Origin: RGIG6919 sp045531905
Lineage (GTDB): Bacteria > Bacillota > Clostridia > Lachnospirales > Lachnospiraceae
Length of the DNA: 64,000 nt
NCBI GenBank assembly: GCA_045531905.1
Contig: JAZSEY010000020.1
Location: forward strand, 62,001-126,000
Direction of reading: 5' to 3'
The notes beneath the pieces were generated by a model. The model searched no databases. It was not told the origin of the DNA and saw only the letters and a program-made list of their open reading frames with translations. Positions 1 through 8,191 of this stretch are shown in pieces (positions within the stretch are counted from its first letter, which is position 1; each line of letters starts with the position of its first letter). The position numbers and the translations under genes were made by a program.

Positions 1-1
1 C

Positions 2-1825
2 AAGTATGAGTATTATTTTGAAGTTCGCTCGGCACGAATTGTATGCTATTACAATAAACTCGGTGTGCAAAAACAATTAAATCCTGATTATAACTTTGAG
101 ATATGTTGTGATTTCTTTACACCGGAATGGGCAAGAGGTGCTGTATTCTATCAGATTTTCGTGGATAGATTTTGCAATGGTGATCCAACCAATGACGTAT
201 TAGACAATGAGTATTGTTATATTGGCGAGGGTACAAAGAGAATTACCGACTGGGGTAAGTATCCGGATTCTATGGATGTCAGATGCTTTTATGGTGGTGA
301 CTTACAGGGTGTCATGGATAAACTTGATTACCTGCAGAGTTTGGGTGTTGATGTTATTTACTTTAATCCGATTTTTGTATCTCCATCTAACCATAAGTAC
401 GATATTCAGGATTATGATTATATTGACCCACATTTTGGAAGAATTGTATCTGATGAAGGTAACTGTTTGGAGAATGGTGACAAGACCAATAAGAATTCCA
501 GCAGATACATTCGTCGTGTAACAGATAAAGCAAATTTGGAAGCGACCAATCAGTTATTTATCGAATTGGTAGAAGAAGTGCATAAGCGTGGCATGAAGGT
601 AATCTTAGATGGTGTATTTAACCATTGTGGTTCTTTCAACAAGTGGCTGGATAAAGAATGCATTTATGAGAATCAAGAAGGCTATGAGGCGGGTGCCTAT
701 ATCAGCAAGGACAGCCCATACCATACATTTTTCCGTTTCCATGATGAGAATGCATGGCCTTACAATGGTAGTTATGACGGATGGTGGGGGCACGATACGT
801 TGCCAAAATTGAACTACGAAGATTCTCCGAAGTTATATGAATATATTATGAGAATTGCCCGTAAATGGGTTTCTCCACCATACAATGTGGATGGCTGGAG
901 ATTAGATGTAGCTGCTGACCTTGGACATTCAGAGGAGTATAATCACAGTTTCTGGCGTGATTTTCGAAGAAATGTCAAAGAGGCCAATCCAAATGCAATT
1001 GTCTTGGCAGAGCATTATGGTGATGCTAAGAGTTGGCTTCGTGGTGACCAGTGGGATACAGTCATGAACTATGATGCATTTATGGAACCAATCACTTGGT
1101 TTTTGACCGGTGTTGAAAAACATAGTGATGAGTTTAGAGGAGATTTGCTTGGTAATCCGGATGCATTTATGGGAGCTATGAGACATCATATGTCTAGATT
1201 CCATCAGCAGTCTTTAGAGATAGCTATGAATGAGTTGTCGAATCATGACCACTCCCGTTTCCTGACCCGTACCAACAGACGTGTGGGTAGAACCCATACA
1301 TTAGGCCCTCATGCAGCAAATGAGAATTTGAATTATGGTGTGTTTCGAGAGGCGGTTGTATTCCAGATGACATGGCCGGGAGCGCCAACCATTTATTATG
1401 GTGATGAGGCTGGTGTCTGTGGTTGGACTGACCCGGATAACAGAAGAACCTACCCATGGGGAAATGAGAATCAGGAACTGATTGCTTTTCATAAAGATAT
1501 TATTCGTATCCACAAGAATTCAGAGGCTCTTATGAAAGGCTCTGTAATGTTCTTACATGGCGAGCATAAGTTGATTGCTTATGGACGTTTTACAGATAAG
1601 CAAAGAGTGGTTGTGGTACTGAATAACAATTTTGAAGATAAAGAAGTATCTGTTCCAGTTACCAGATTAGGCGTGCCTCATGGTGCAACGATGAAGCAGT
1701 TAATGTTGACAACAGAGCAGGGATATTTCTTAGAGTATATTGCGCATCCTGTAAACAGTGAGTTTATGACATTACAGATGCCGAAGATATCAGCCATGAT
1801 TCTAATACAGGAAGATTATTCCTAA
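2..1825 (+). CDS. GH13 alpha-glycosidase (neopullulanase/cyclomaltodextrinase-like), 5' truncated by window edge
   Basis: The reading frame is open from base 2, so the true start lies outside the window; 607 residues are visible. The first ~40 residues look like the end of the N-terminal beta-sandwich of neopullulanase-type enzymes, followed by the catalytic barrel entry (WARGAVFYQIFVDRF). GH13 regions appear in order: DVIYFNPIF, the DGVFNH block, GWRLDVAAD with the nucleophile Asp, VLAEH with the acid/base Glu, and LSNHDHSRF with the third acidic residue. No signal peptide can be judged. The family hydrolyses alpha-1,4/1,6 glucans or maltodextrins, usually in the cytoplasm. The substrate cannot be fixed from sequence. 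The stop is followed closely by a tRNA promoter. Confidence 0.9.
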   Translation, partial: KYEYYFEVRSARIVCYYNKLGVQKQLNPDYNFEICCDFFTPEWARGAVFYQIFVDRFCNGDPTNDVLDNEYCYIGEGTKRITDWGKYPDSMDVRCFYGGDLQGVMDKLDYLQSLGVDVIYFNPIFVSPSNHKYDIQDYDYIDPHFGRIVSDEGNCLENGDKTNKNSSRYIRRVTDKANLEATNQLFIELVEEVHKRGMKVILDGVFNHCGSFNKWLDKECIYENQEGYEAGAYISKDSPYHTFFRFHDENAWPYNGSYDGWWGHDTLPKLNYEDSPKLYEYIMRIARKWVSPPYNVDGWRLDVAADLGHSEEYNHSFWRDFRRNVKEANPNAIVLAEHYGDAKSWLRGDQWDTVMNYDAFMEPITWFLTGVEKHSDEFRGDLLGNPDAFMGAMRHHMSRFHQQSLEIAMNELSNHDHSRFLTRTNRRVGRTHTLGPHAANENLNYGVFREAVVFQMTWPGAPTIYYGDEAGVCGWTDPDNRRTYPWGNENQELIAFHKDIIRIHKNSEALMKGSVMFLHGEHKLIAYGRFTDKQRVVVVLNNNFEDKEVSVPVTRLGVPHGATMKQLMLTTEQGYFLEYIAHPVNSEFMTLQMPKISAMILIQEDYS

Positions 1826-1843
1826 TTAACTATGAAAAATTAC

Positions 1844-1872
1844 TTGCAAATAAAAGCTCATTGCAGTATAAT
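1844..1872 (+). promoter_or_regulatory. Promoter for the tRNA-Tyr/tRNA-Leu pair
   Basis: TTGCAA at 1844-1849 and TATAAT at 1867-1872 are separated by 17 bp, a good vegetative promoter 32 bp before tRNA-Tyr. A 9-bp inverted repeat, AAAAGCTCA (1852-1860) with TGAGCTTTT (1886-1894), spans the -10 and could end the upstream GH13 transcript. Confidence 0.75.
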
Positions 1873-1904
1873 AGGAAACTGTCAGTGAGCTTTTACTGAT
1901 ATTT

Positions 1905-1986
1905 GGACGGATTCCCGAGTGGCCAAAGGGGACAGACTGTAAATCTGCTGCAAATTGCTTCGATGGTTCGAATCCATCTCCGTCCA
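1905..1986 (+). tRNA. tRNA-Tyr (GTA)
   Basis: An 82-nt class II tRNA. The acceptor stem GGACGGA pairs with TCCGTCC, discriminator A at 1986. The anticodon loop CTGTAAA gives anticodon GTA. A long variable arm and a T-arm with GGTTCGAATCC are present. CCA is not encoded. Confidence 0.97.
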
Positions 1987-1992
1987 TTGCAG

Positions 1993-2078
1993 GCCGGCGT
2001 GGCGGAACTGGCAGACGCCCGGGACTTAAAATCCCGTGGGTAGTGATACCCGTACCGGTTCGATTCCGGTCGCCGGCA
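1993..2078 (+). tRNA. tRNA-Leu (TAA)
   Basis: An 86-nt class II tRNA with acceptor stem GCCGGCG/CGCCGGC, discriminator A at 2078, anticodon loop CTTAAAA (anticodon TAA), a long variable arm and T-arm CCGGTTCGATTCCGG. It lies 6 nt after tRNA-Tyr and shares its transcript. CCA is not encoded. Confidence 0.97.
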
Positions 2079-2080
2079 TG

Positions 2081-2116
2081 AAAAAAGGCATTGCACGAAA
2101 GTGCAGTGCCTTTTTT
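2081..2116 (+). terminator. Intrinsic terminator of the tRNA operon (bidirectional)
   Basis: A GGCATTGCAC/GTGCAGTGCC stem with a GAAA tetraloop is flanked by A6 on the left and T6 on the right, so it can act on both strands. Its central 30 bp (2085-2114) recur exactly at 2196-2225. Confidence 0.9.
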
Positions 2117-2195
2117 CATGCCCATAGCAAGGAATCGCGATGACCGTCGCCGGTGCCGCGAGACCTAGCGAGCATTGCGAGTGTATTTCGAGCGG

Positions 2196-2225
2196 AAGGC
2201 ATTGCACGAAAGTGCAGTGCCTTTT
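2196..2225. repeat. Exact second copy of the 30-bp tRNA-operon terminator hairpin
   Basis: Positions 2196-2225 are identical to 2085-2114. This copy sits just past the stop of the minus-strand Rpn gene and may end that transcript, although its minus-strand T-run is short. The ~80 bp between the copies (2117-2195) is GC-richer, holds a 13-bp near-copy of the tRNA-Leu 3' end (about 2143-2155), and shows no ORF. Confidence 0.85.
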
Positions 2226-2226
2226 G

Positions 2227-3105
2227 CTATATGCATTTTTGTGCTAATGCTAGCGTGTGTTTATTGTAGATATCCTTTAATTCCTCAACAGTTTTTCCAG
2301 ATTTTAATGCAAGAATAGCATCTGTAATTAGTGTTTCCCCCTTTATGATACCTTCTTGAATTCCTTTTTGAATCCCTTTTTCAATTCCTTGTCGTTCCAT
2401 TCTTTCTGCAAAGTCACACATGGTTATCACCTTTCCTTTCTGGGTGTCTATCTGAATAGATTTCTTGATATCATCATATCTGCTGTCCCCTGTAAATACT
2501 CGAAGCATATGGAGTGTTGCTTCAGGATGTGTAATCATATCGTTTGATGGATAATAATCTTTTTTGTCTTTATCTGCAAAAAAGTCGGCTATCACTTTAA
2601 AGTCGCTTTTTAGTTGTTGTCGTATTCTTTTTGGAATGCGTTTTACATCAATAACGTGAATTGGATAATTATTAACAAACGGTTTTATCTCGTCAGGGAT
2701 ATTCTTTATCATGTCATATAACGATAATGGTTTGTTCCATTTGCGATTACCAAAGTATAATACAATAGAAACAATGGGATCTACTTCTTTTTTGTTTCGT
2801 AACTGAGTCGCATATCTTTCGTAATCATATCCCATGATTCTTACTGGCATAGTTTTGTCAATTACCACTTGATTTTCAATGCCCAAAGTGATACAGACAA
2901 GTTTGGTGTTTTTGTAATACTTCAAACAATCACGGTGATGTGGAATAATGTTTTCATTTTCTGCTTTATACTGTGTCTCGGTGGGACCATCCACTAACAA
3001 TGTTTCTTCGACATAATTATTATGAAATAGAAGAACGTTAAATATATCAGCAAATACATCATTGTAGGATTCTAAAAACTTTGTGCTTAAATCTTTTTCG
3101 CCCAT
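2227..3105 (-). CDS. Rpn family recombination-promoting nuclease / putative transposase (PD-(D/E)XK)
   Basis: A 292-residue protein starting at an ATG preceded by AAGGAGG. The pattern around VSIVLYFGNRKWNKP and the charged C-terminal repeat EKGIQKGIQEGIIKG are typical of the Rpn/PDDEXK group, which cut DNA and raise RecA-independent recombination in the members studied. The N-terminal catalytic motif is degenerate to my eye: D..TETQYKAE resembles the D...E.Q arrangement. The gene stands alone next to the tRNA operon. A second, divergent Rpn gene lies at 34549-35331. The family call is firm; activity is inferred. Confidence 0.8.
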   Translation of the reverse strand: MGEKDLSTKFLESYNDVFADIFNVLLFHNNYVEETLLVDGPTETQYKAENENIIPHHRDCLKYYKNTKLVCITLGIENQVVIDKTMPVRIMGYDYERYATQLRNKKEVDPIVSIVLYFGNRKWNKPLSLYDMIKNIPDEIKPFVNNYPIHVIDVKRIPKRIRQQLKSDFKVIADFFADKDKKDYYPSNDMITHPEATLHMLRVFTGDSRYDDIKKSIQIDTQKGKVITMCDFAERMERQGIEKGIQKGIQEGIIKGETLITDAILALKSGKTVEELKDIYNKHTLALAQKCI

Positions 3106-3117
3106 GTATCCTCCTTC

Positions 3118-3146
3118 ATTATAACATTCTATATTGAAAAACGCAA
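3118..3146 (-). promoter_or_regulatory. Promoter of the Rpn gene
   Basis: On the minus strand TTGCGT (3146-3141) and TATAAT (3123-3118) are 17 bp apart. The -10 lies only a few bases before the AGGAGG, so the 5' leader would be very short. Confidence 0.6.
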
Positions 3147-3267
3147 TTACGGATTAACAAAATGTAAAAAATATTTATATTATAAATCATAACAGCGCGA
3201 TATATAAATGTCAATAACAAAATTACATTTTATCAAAAGCGGATTGCTTGATTAGCGGAGCATGTGT

Positions 3268-3296
3268 TTGACATATAAGCTTGCGACGTATAAAAT
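3268..3296 (+). promoter_or_regulatory. Promoter of the GNAT-cupin-glycosyltransferase operon
   Basis: A consensus TTGACA (3268-3273) with TAAAAT (3291-3296) and 17-bp spacing. It is about 190 bp upstream of the first start codon, which leaves a long leader. Confidence 0.7.
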
Positions 3297-3302
3297 GAGA
3301 AT

Positions 3303-3445
3303 ACCTATTTTGATAGTCCAGCCCAAGGGCTCGATTATAAATAAAATTATATTTGGAGGGTACTGTTTGAACAAGTACAACACACTGGAGACGGTAGCAT
3401 AGCCGGAAGGTTTGCTACTGACTGAACAAACCTCCCGGCTGATAT
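3303..3445 (+). promoter_or_regulatory. Structured 5' leader of unknown class
   Basis: Between promoter and start codon lie several hairpins: 3313-3338 around AGCCC-AA-GGGCT, GTACT/AGTAC at 3360-3378, and a stem of 13 pairs in 14 positions, 3401-3414 with 3427-3440. The pair GTAGCA (3394-3399)/TGCTAC (3413-3418) overlaps the 5' arm of that stem, so two mutually exclusive folds are possible. No T-run follows. I do not recognise a named riboswitch or T-box. It could be a cis-regulatory RNA or a separate small RNA. Confidence 0.5.
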
Positions 3446-3484
3446 CAGCTATTGACAGTCAACAATTTTCAGGAGGATAAAATA

Positions 3485-4123
3485 ATGAATAAAAATGACT
3501 ATATCATTCGTTTAGAAAAGAAAGAAGAGTACAGAGAAGTTGAAAATTTAACAAGGGAAGCCTTTTGGAATGTTTATCGTCCAGGCTGTTATGAGCATTT
3601 TTTGTTGCATACGTTTCGAGATGATGAAGCCTTTGTACCAGAACTGGACCTTGTGATGGAGAAGGATGGCATTCTGATTGGACATATTATGTTTGTACGG
3701 TCTGAGATTGTGAAAGACGATGGAACCAAAGTTCCAATTATGACTTTTGGACCAATTAGTATCGCACCGGAGTATCAACGTCAAGGCTATGGAAAAGCGT
3801 TGTTAGATACGGCGATGGAAAAGGCGAAGGACATGGGAGCAGGTGCTTTGGCAATCACAGGAAATATCAACTTCTATGGTAAATCGGGCTTTGTTTTGGC
3901 AAGTTCTAAGGGGATTCGATATACTGATGCGGATCCGGAGGATGAAGTTGTTCCATACTTTTTGATTCGGGAATTGGAGGACAACTTTTTAGATGGAATT
4001 ACCGGAACCTACAAAGACCCGGATGGGTATTTTGTGTGCGATAGGGAACCGGATGCTTTTGAACAGTATGAAGCACAGTTTCCACCAAAGAAGAAACTGA
4101 AATTGCCGGGACAACTGGTGTAA
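3485..4123 (+). CDS. GNAT family N-acetyltransferase (YhbS-like)
   Basis: 212 residues from the ATG at 3485, chosen because AGGAGG lies at 3471-3476; an upstream in-frame start has no such site. The acetyl-CoA binding motif is clear (IAPEYQRQGYGKALLDTAM), followed by INFYGKSGF, the usual strand before the C-terminal helix. GNAT enzymes move an acetyl group from acetyl-CoA to an amine; the substrate is unknown. It is first in an apparent operon with a cupin and a macrolide-type glycosyltransferase, which hints at small-molecule modification or detoxification. Confidence 0.88.
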   Translation: MNKNDYIIRLEKKEEYREVENLTREAFWNVYRPGCYEHFLLHTFRDDEAFVPELDLVMEKDGILIGHIMFVRSEIVKDDGTKVPIMTFGPISIAPEYQRQGYGKALLDTAMEKAKDMGAGALAITGNINFYGKSGFVLASSKGIRYTDADPEDEVVPYFLIRELEDNFLDGITGTYKDPDGYFVCDREPDAFEQYEAQFPPKKKLKLPGQLV

Positions 4124-4137
4124 TCTAAACGAAAAAG

Positions 4138-4164
4138 AGCCGGTGAGCCATGTGCTTGCCGGCT
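4138..4164 (+). terminator. Intergenic hairpin, weak terminator or processing site
   Basis: AGCCGGTGAGC pairs with GCTTGCCGGCT around a CATGT loop, followed by TTGTATT rather than a solid T-run. It may only partly separate the GNAT gene from the cupin gene. Confidence 0.45.
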
Positions 4165-4195
4165 TGTATTCATGTGTAAAGTAGGAGGCGTATAT

Positions 4196-4564
4196 ATGGA
4201 ATTTATAAAGGCAAGTGATATTAAAAATATGGAGAATCCTGGAGTTGTGTCAAGGCAGTTGTTAAATCCGGACAACTCAACGAGTGTGAGAGTGACGATT
4301 ACCGAGGTACATTTGGAAGTGGGAGCATGTCAGCCTAGACATACTCATGAAGCATCAGAACAAATCTGGTATGCGACAAAGGGAAGTGGGAAACTGTTGT
4401 TAGCAGAGGATGCTGAAATGGATTTTTGTGCAGGAGATGTGGTCAGATTTGCAGACCAGGATATACATGGATTGCGAAATGATGGAGAGTGTGAGTTTGT
4501 ATATGTTTCGGTGACAGCACCGCCGATTCATTTTGGATATGCATATGAAAGTGAGAAAAAGTAA
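4196..4564 (+). CDS. Small cupin-domain protein
   Basis: 122 residues starting at the ATG at 4196 after AGGAGG. Cupin motif 1 is visible as RHTHEASEQIWYATKGSG, with two His and one Glu in metal-binding positions. Motif 2 is GDVVRFADQDIHGLRN, supplying the last His. Single-domain cupins serve as isomerases, dioxygenases or ligand-binding proteins. The lone domain and lack of other motifs do not fix a role. It lies 14 bp before the glycosyltransferase and is probably co-transcribed. Confidence 0.85.
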   Translation: MEFIKASDIKNMENPGVVSRQLLNPDNSTSVRVTITEVHLEVGACQPRHTHEASEQIWYATKGSGKLLLAEDAEMDFCAGDVVRFADQDIHGLRNDGECEFVYVSVTAPPIHFGYAYESEKK

Positions 4565-4578
4565 ACGGAGGGGAAACA

Positions 4579-5748
4579 ATGAGTAAGATAGTATTTTTTT
4601 GTATTCCGGCACATGGACATACTAACCCAACATTGCCAGTGGTAAAGGAACTGGTGGATTTGGGACACGAAGTGTATTATTACAGTTTCAATGAATTTAA
4701 AGAAAAGATAGAAGGTGCAGGGGCACATTTTATTAGCTGTGATGGAATTGATTTGGGAATGGAAGAAACTGAAAATGCTGCAGAACGGGTGGGAAAAGAT
4801 ATTGTGTTTTCCACAGAATTAATTGTGAAGTCTACATTGGCATTTGATGAGTTTGCCATGGAAGAAATGAAGCAATTGAATCCGGATGTGATTGTGGGAG
4901 ATTCTGTTGCATATTGGGGAAAACTGACTGCTATGAAACTTGGTATTCCATTTGTATCTTCTACAACTACATTTGCTTTTAATCAGTATTCCTCACGGAT
5001 TATGAAAACATCTTTTGGCGAATTGTTTAAGATGATATTCCAAATGCCTAAGACAAAAAAGATATTAAAACCGTTACGGGATAAAGGGTATCCTGCAGAG
5101 AATATCTTATCAATTGTTCAAAATGACAATGATACCAATACAGTTGTTTACACCTCTCCTGAATTTCAGCCGTGTTCTGAAACCTTTTCAGAGAAATATA
5201 CATTTGTGGGACCATGTATTCGAGATGCAAAGGAAGTGTTGGAAAAGACCAGAAAACAAAGAATCTATATTTCCTTGGGAACAGTCAATAATGCCATGGC
5301 AGATTTTTATAAGAATTGTGTGAAGGCATTTTCTGATACGGATTATGAGGTTATTATGTCTGTGGGTAATAGCACTGAGGTAGAAAGTTTGGGAGAATTA
5401 CCAGAAAATATTAGAGTATACAACTCTGTGGATCAGATTGGTGTGCTCCAGCAGGCAGATGTGTTCTTATCTCATTGCGGAATGAACAGTGCTAACGAAA
5501 GTTTGTATCACAGCGTACCGTTGGTGATGTACCCACAAACGCCAGAGCAGGGTGGAGTGGCTTACCGTATTGCAGAATTGGAAGCGGGTATTCATTTGGA
5601 GAAAAATGATAGTGCAAGTATTCGCAGCACGGTGGAAGCTGTGTTGGCAGATGATAAGTATAAGAAAAATGCCGCAAATATTGCAGAAAGTTTTCGAAAA
5701 AGTGGTGGTGCGAAGGTGGCAGCACAGGCGATTTTGAAAGCAATATAA
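4579..5748 (+). CDS. Macrolide-family (MGT/YjiC-like) GT1 glycosyltransferase
   Basis: 389 residues, ATG preceded by GGAGG. The N-terminal Rossmann strand with PAHGHTNPTLP and the C-terminal donor-binding region with ISLGTVNN, FLSHCGMNSANESLYHSVP and MYPQTPEQ are hallmarks of GT1 enzymes that add UDP-sugars to macrolides and other small hydrophobic acceptors. It is cytosolic, with no signal peptide. Its operon partners (GNAT, cupin) fit modification of a xenobiotic or secondary metabolite; the acceptor cannot be read from sequence. Confidence 0.88.
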   Translation: MSKIVFFCIPAHGHTNPTLPVVKELVDLGHEVYYYSFNEFKEKIEGAGAHFISCDGIDLGMEETENAAERVGKDIVFSTELIVKSTLAFDEFAMEEMKQLNPDVIVGDSVAYWGKLTAMKLGIPFVSSTTTFAFNQYSSRIMKTSFGELFKMIFQMPKTKKILKPLRDKGYPAENILSIVQNDNDTNTVVYTSPEFQPCSETFSEKYTFVGPCIRDAKEVLEKTRKQRIYISLGTVNNAMADFYKNCVKAFSDTDYEVIMSVGNSTEVESLGELPENIRVYNSVDQIGVLQQADVFLSHCGMNSANESLYHSVPLVMYPQTPEQGGVAYRIAELEAGIHLEKNDSASIRSTVEAVLADDKYKKNAANIAESFRKSGGAKVAAQAILKAI

Positions 5749-5773
5749 AAGGGCGAAAGATGGCCTAATTTTG

Positions 5774-5802
5774 TTGAAATGAGCAGTTTTCTATTATATA
5801 AT
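5774..5802 (+). promoter_or_regulatory. Promoter of the 5841 chemoreceptor gene
   Basis: TTGAAA (5774-5779), 17-bp spacer, TATAAT (5797-5802). This is a vegetative sigma-A type, not the sigma-D type often seen for chemotaxis genes. Confidence 0.65.
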
Positions 5803-5840
5803 TTAATGGATGATTTTAAAGGATTCAAGGGGGCATATGT

Positions 5841-7826
5841 ATGATAAATAAAAAAGGAACAGGTATCCGTTGGCGGTTGATTAGTGTGATTATTCCAATC
5901 GTGCTAATTATGATTGCTTCGTACTTTGTTTTGGCAAGAAATATGGTCATGAAGATTTCTCAGGATAAACTTCAGGCGGAGGCACAATCATATACAGAGA
6001 GAATTGGGGCATGGACCGATCAGATTTTTAGCGAATTACAGGTGTATCTTGATGCCATTGAAGAAGGTAATTTTAATAATGACGCAGAGATTCTCAAATA
6101 TATGGAGAAAAGTGTAGATAAAAATGAGTCATATCCGGTTGGTTTATACATGGGCGATGATAGCGGCGTGTATCTGGATGGTTCCGGCTGGGTGCCTGGT
6201 GATGATTGGGTATTGGTTGAACGTGATTGGTATGTAGATGGTAAGGATAACGAAACATTGGCATTTGGCGAGCCTTATTATGACTCCATGACAGGACAGG
6301 TTTGCGTAAGTGCATCTGTTCGCGTGGATTATGACAAGGCGGTACGAGTATTGGCGACAGATGTATATCTGGATTATGTATCAGCTTTGATGACGGAGAT
6401 TGCAGCCTCTAGCGAAGCAAAAGCGTTTTTGGTAACAGGTGCAACGAATACGGTAATTGCACATCCTGAGACAGATATGATGGCTGTTGTATTAGATGAT
6501 GCAAAGGATCCAATGTATCAGCAAATTGGTTCTGCAGTGAAGGATAAGAAAACAGGTCTCGTTTCGGTAAAAGGTGATGCAGGCAAGTATCTTGCTTGCA
6601 TTCATCCTGTGGCGAATACAGATTGGTATTTAGTAACCTATGTAACAGAACGAGCAGTGCTTTCGGATTTGCATTGGATGGAAATGTATATGGTATTCAT
6701 TGCCATTGCTGCAACAATCATTTTGATTTTTGCTACTCTAAAGATTATGAATCGTGTAGTAAAGCCAGTGGAGAAGGTTACTGATGTAATCAGTTTGATT
6801 GCAGAAGGCGATTTTTCTCAAGATATTGAGGTTTCAGGAAATGATGAGATTGCAACAATGAGTAATAACATGCAGATGTTTATTTCTCAAATGCGTGGAA
6901 CCATATCAGAGATTTCTGGTATTGCCGAATGGTTAAATAAGCAGTCAGAGGAAAATGCAGAAGTATCCGATACGTTGATGGATGCCTCTAATAAGCAGGC
7001 GGATGCAATGGAGATGCTTGATAAAATGGCAGTTCAGCTTTCTGAGGCAGCAGAGGGTGTATCAGAGCAAATGGAGCAGTTAGCGAACGCTATTCGTATG
7101 GCACATATCGAGGGGAATGCGGCCAATTCGCTTATGCAGGAAAGTGTTGAGATGAGTCAGAGTGGTAGAAAAGACATGGCGCATATCAACGAGGGCATGA
7201 ATAACATTAGTACATCCATTACTGCACTTTCGGAGCAAATTGAAAAGGTTGGAAATGCTACAACGCAAATTAGCAACATGGTACACATGATTATGGACAT
7301 CGCAGAGGAAACGAATTTGCTTTCCTTAAATGCGTCTATTGAGGCAGCAAGAGCAGGTGAAGCGGGAAGAGGCTTTGCTGTTGTAGCTGAACAGATTGGT
7401 GCTTTGGCGGCAAATAGTAGTGTAGCGGCAGATGATATTTCAAAGTTAACAGCAGAGATTTGTACTACAGTTGGAGATGCTGTTGAGCAAATGAAGACAA
7501 GTGTTATTGAAGTGGAAGAAAATACCAGTCTTGTTGCAGGAGCAAGAGCAACTTTTGATGACATGTTTGGCAAAGTGGAGCAGACCAGTCGTAGAGTTAA
7601 TCAGATGATTGCACTTGTGGGTAAAGTAGACAAGGTTGCCGGAGAGATGGAACAGATTACTGCAAGTCAGGTGGCAGCTACGGAACAGATTGTACAGTCG
7701 GCAACAGAGCTGGATGAGCATATGCGCATCTTATCAGAGAATAGTAATACAGTTGCAGAAAGTGCAGAAGAACTCAAAAAAGAGTCCAATGAATTGGCAG
7801 AACGTATGAGCCAGTTTAATATTTAG
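5841..7826 (+). CDS. Methyl-accepting chemotaxis protein with extracellular Cache-type sensor
   Basis: 661 residues; SD AAGGGGG lies just before the ATG. TM1 is at about residues 14-33 and TM2 at about 278-300. Between them is a ~245-residue extracellular domain with the layout of double-Cache sensors (aromatic-rich WVPGDDWVLVERDWY). A HAMP segment (~300-355) follows, then a long coiled coil with the conserved receptor tip NLLSLNASIEAARAGEAGRG (~490-510). It should signal through CheA/CheW; no che or fla genes lie in this window. The ligand is unknown; amino or organic acids are usual for dCache receptors. Confidence 0.93.
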   Translation: MINKKGTGIRWRLISVIIPIVLIMIASYFVLARNMVMKISQDKLQAEAQSYTERIGAWTDQIFSELQVYLDAIEEGNFNNDAEILKYMEKSVDKNESYPVGLYMGDDSGVYLDGSGWVPGDDWVLVERDWYVDGKDNETLAFGEPYYDSMTGQVCVSASVRVDYDKAVRVLATDVYLDYVSALMTEIAASSEAKAFLVTGATNTVIAHPETDMMAVVLDDAKDPMYQQIGSAVKDKKTGLVSVKGDAGKYLACIHPVANTDWYLVTYVTERAVLSDLHWMEMYMVFIAIAATIILIFATLKIMNRVVKPVEKVTDVISLIAEGDFSQDIEVSGNDEIATMSNNMQMFISQMRGTISEISGIAEWLNKQSEENAEVSDTLMDASNKQADAMEMLDKMAVQLSEAAEGVSEQMEQLANAIRMAHIEGNAANSLMQESVEMSQSGRKDMAHINEGMNNISTSITALSEQIEKVGNATTQISNMVHMIMDIAEETNLLSLNASIEAARAGEAGRGFAVVAEQIGALAANSSVAADDISKLTAEICTTVGDAVEQMKTSVIEVEENTSLVAGARATFDDMFGKVEQTSRRVNQMIALVGKVDKVAGEMEQITASQVAATEQIVQSATELDEHMRILSENSNTVAESAEELKKESNELAERMSQFNI

Positions 7827-7863
7827 CGAGACCGAATGAAAGCGTTTAGAAAGAGGCGTGAAA

Positions 7864-8190
7864 ATGTTTCAAAAGAAGGATTATATATTTAGTGAATCTA
7901 CCGGTGTATGTCGTGTAGATGATGTGACAAAGATTAATATGAAGGTGGGAGAGACACCGATGTATTATGTGCTTCGCTCCCATTATGATAAGAGCAAGGT
8001 GTGTTATATTCCGGTGGAGAATCATCAGGTGACACTTCGTGAGTTGCGTTCAAAGGAGGAGATTACTGCTTTGTTGCAAGAAAAGGATGTACATACTTTG
8101 TCAGATATCGAGCAGGGGGAAGCTGCCTTTGTGCTTGGTATCCCTTTAAAAGAATTATTAGGAACACAGCAGGAAGAAGAGAACGAGTAA
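7864..8190 (+). CDS. CarD/CdnL-like RNA polymerase-interacting domain protein
   Basis: 108 residues. The ATG at 7864 is preferred over the GTG at 7858 because AGAGG at 7852-7856 is 7 nt from the ATG and only 1 nt from the GTG. FQKKDYIFSESTGVCRVDDV and YYVLRSHYDKSKVCYIPVEN match the CarD/TRCF RNA-polymerase-interacting fold. The protein is shorter than CdnL (~160 aa) and lacks most of the DNA-binding C-terminal half. It probably modulates transcription initiation, or is a small paralogue of unknown role. It is followed 1 nt later by azlC. Confidence 0.75.
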   Translation: MFQKKDYIFSESTGVCRVDDVTKINMKVGETPMYYVLRSHYDKSKVCYIPVENHQVTLRELRSKEEITALLQEKDVHTLSDIEQGEAAFVLGIPLKELLGTQQEEENE

Positions 8191-8191
8191 C

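Noticed and set aside
1826..2207. Minus-strand reading frames across the tRNA pair.
   Set aside because: They are translations of reversed tRNA sequence and the terminator repeat.
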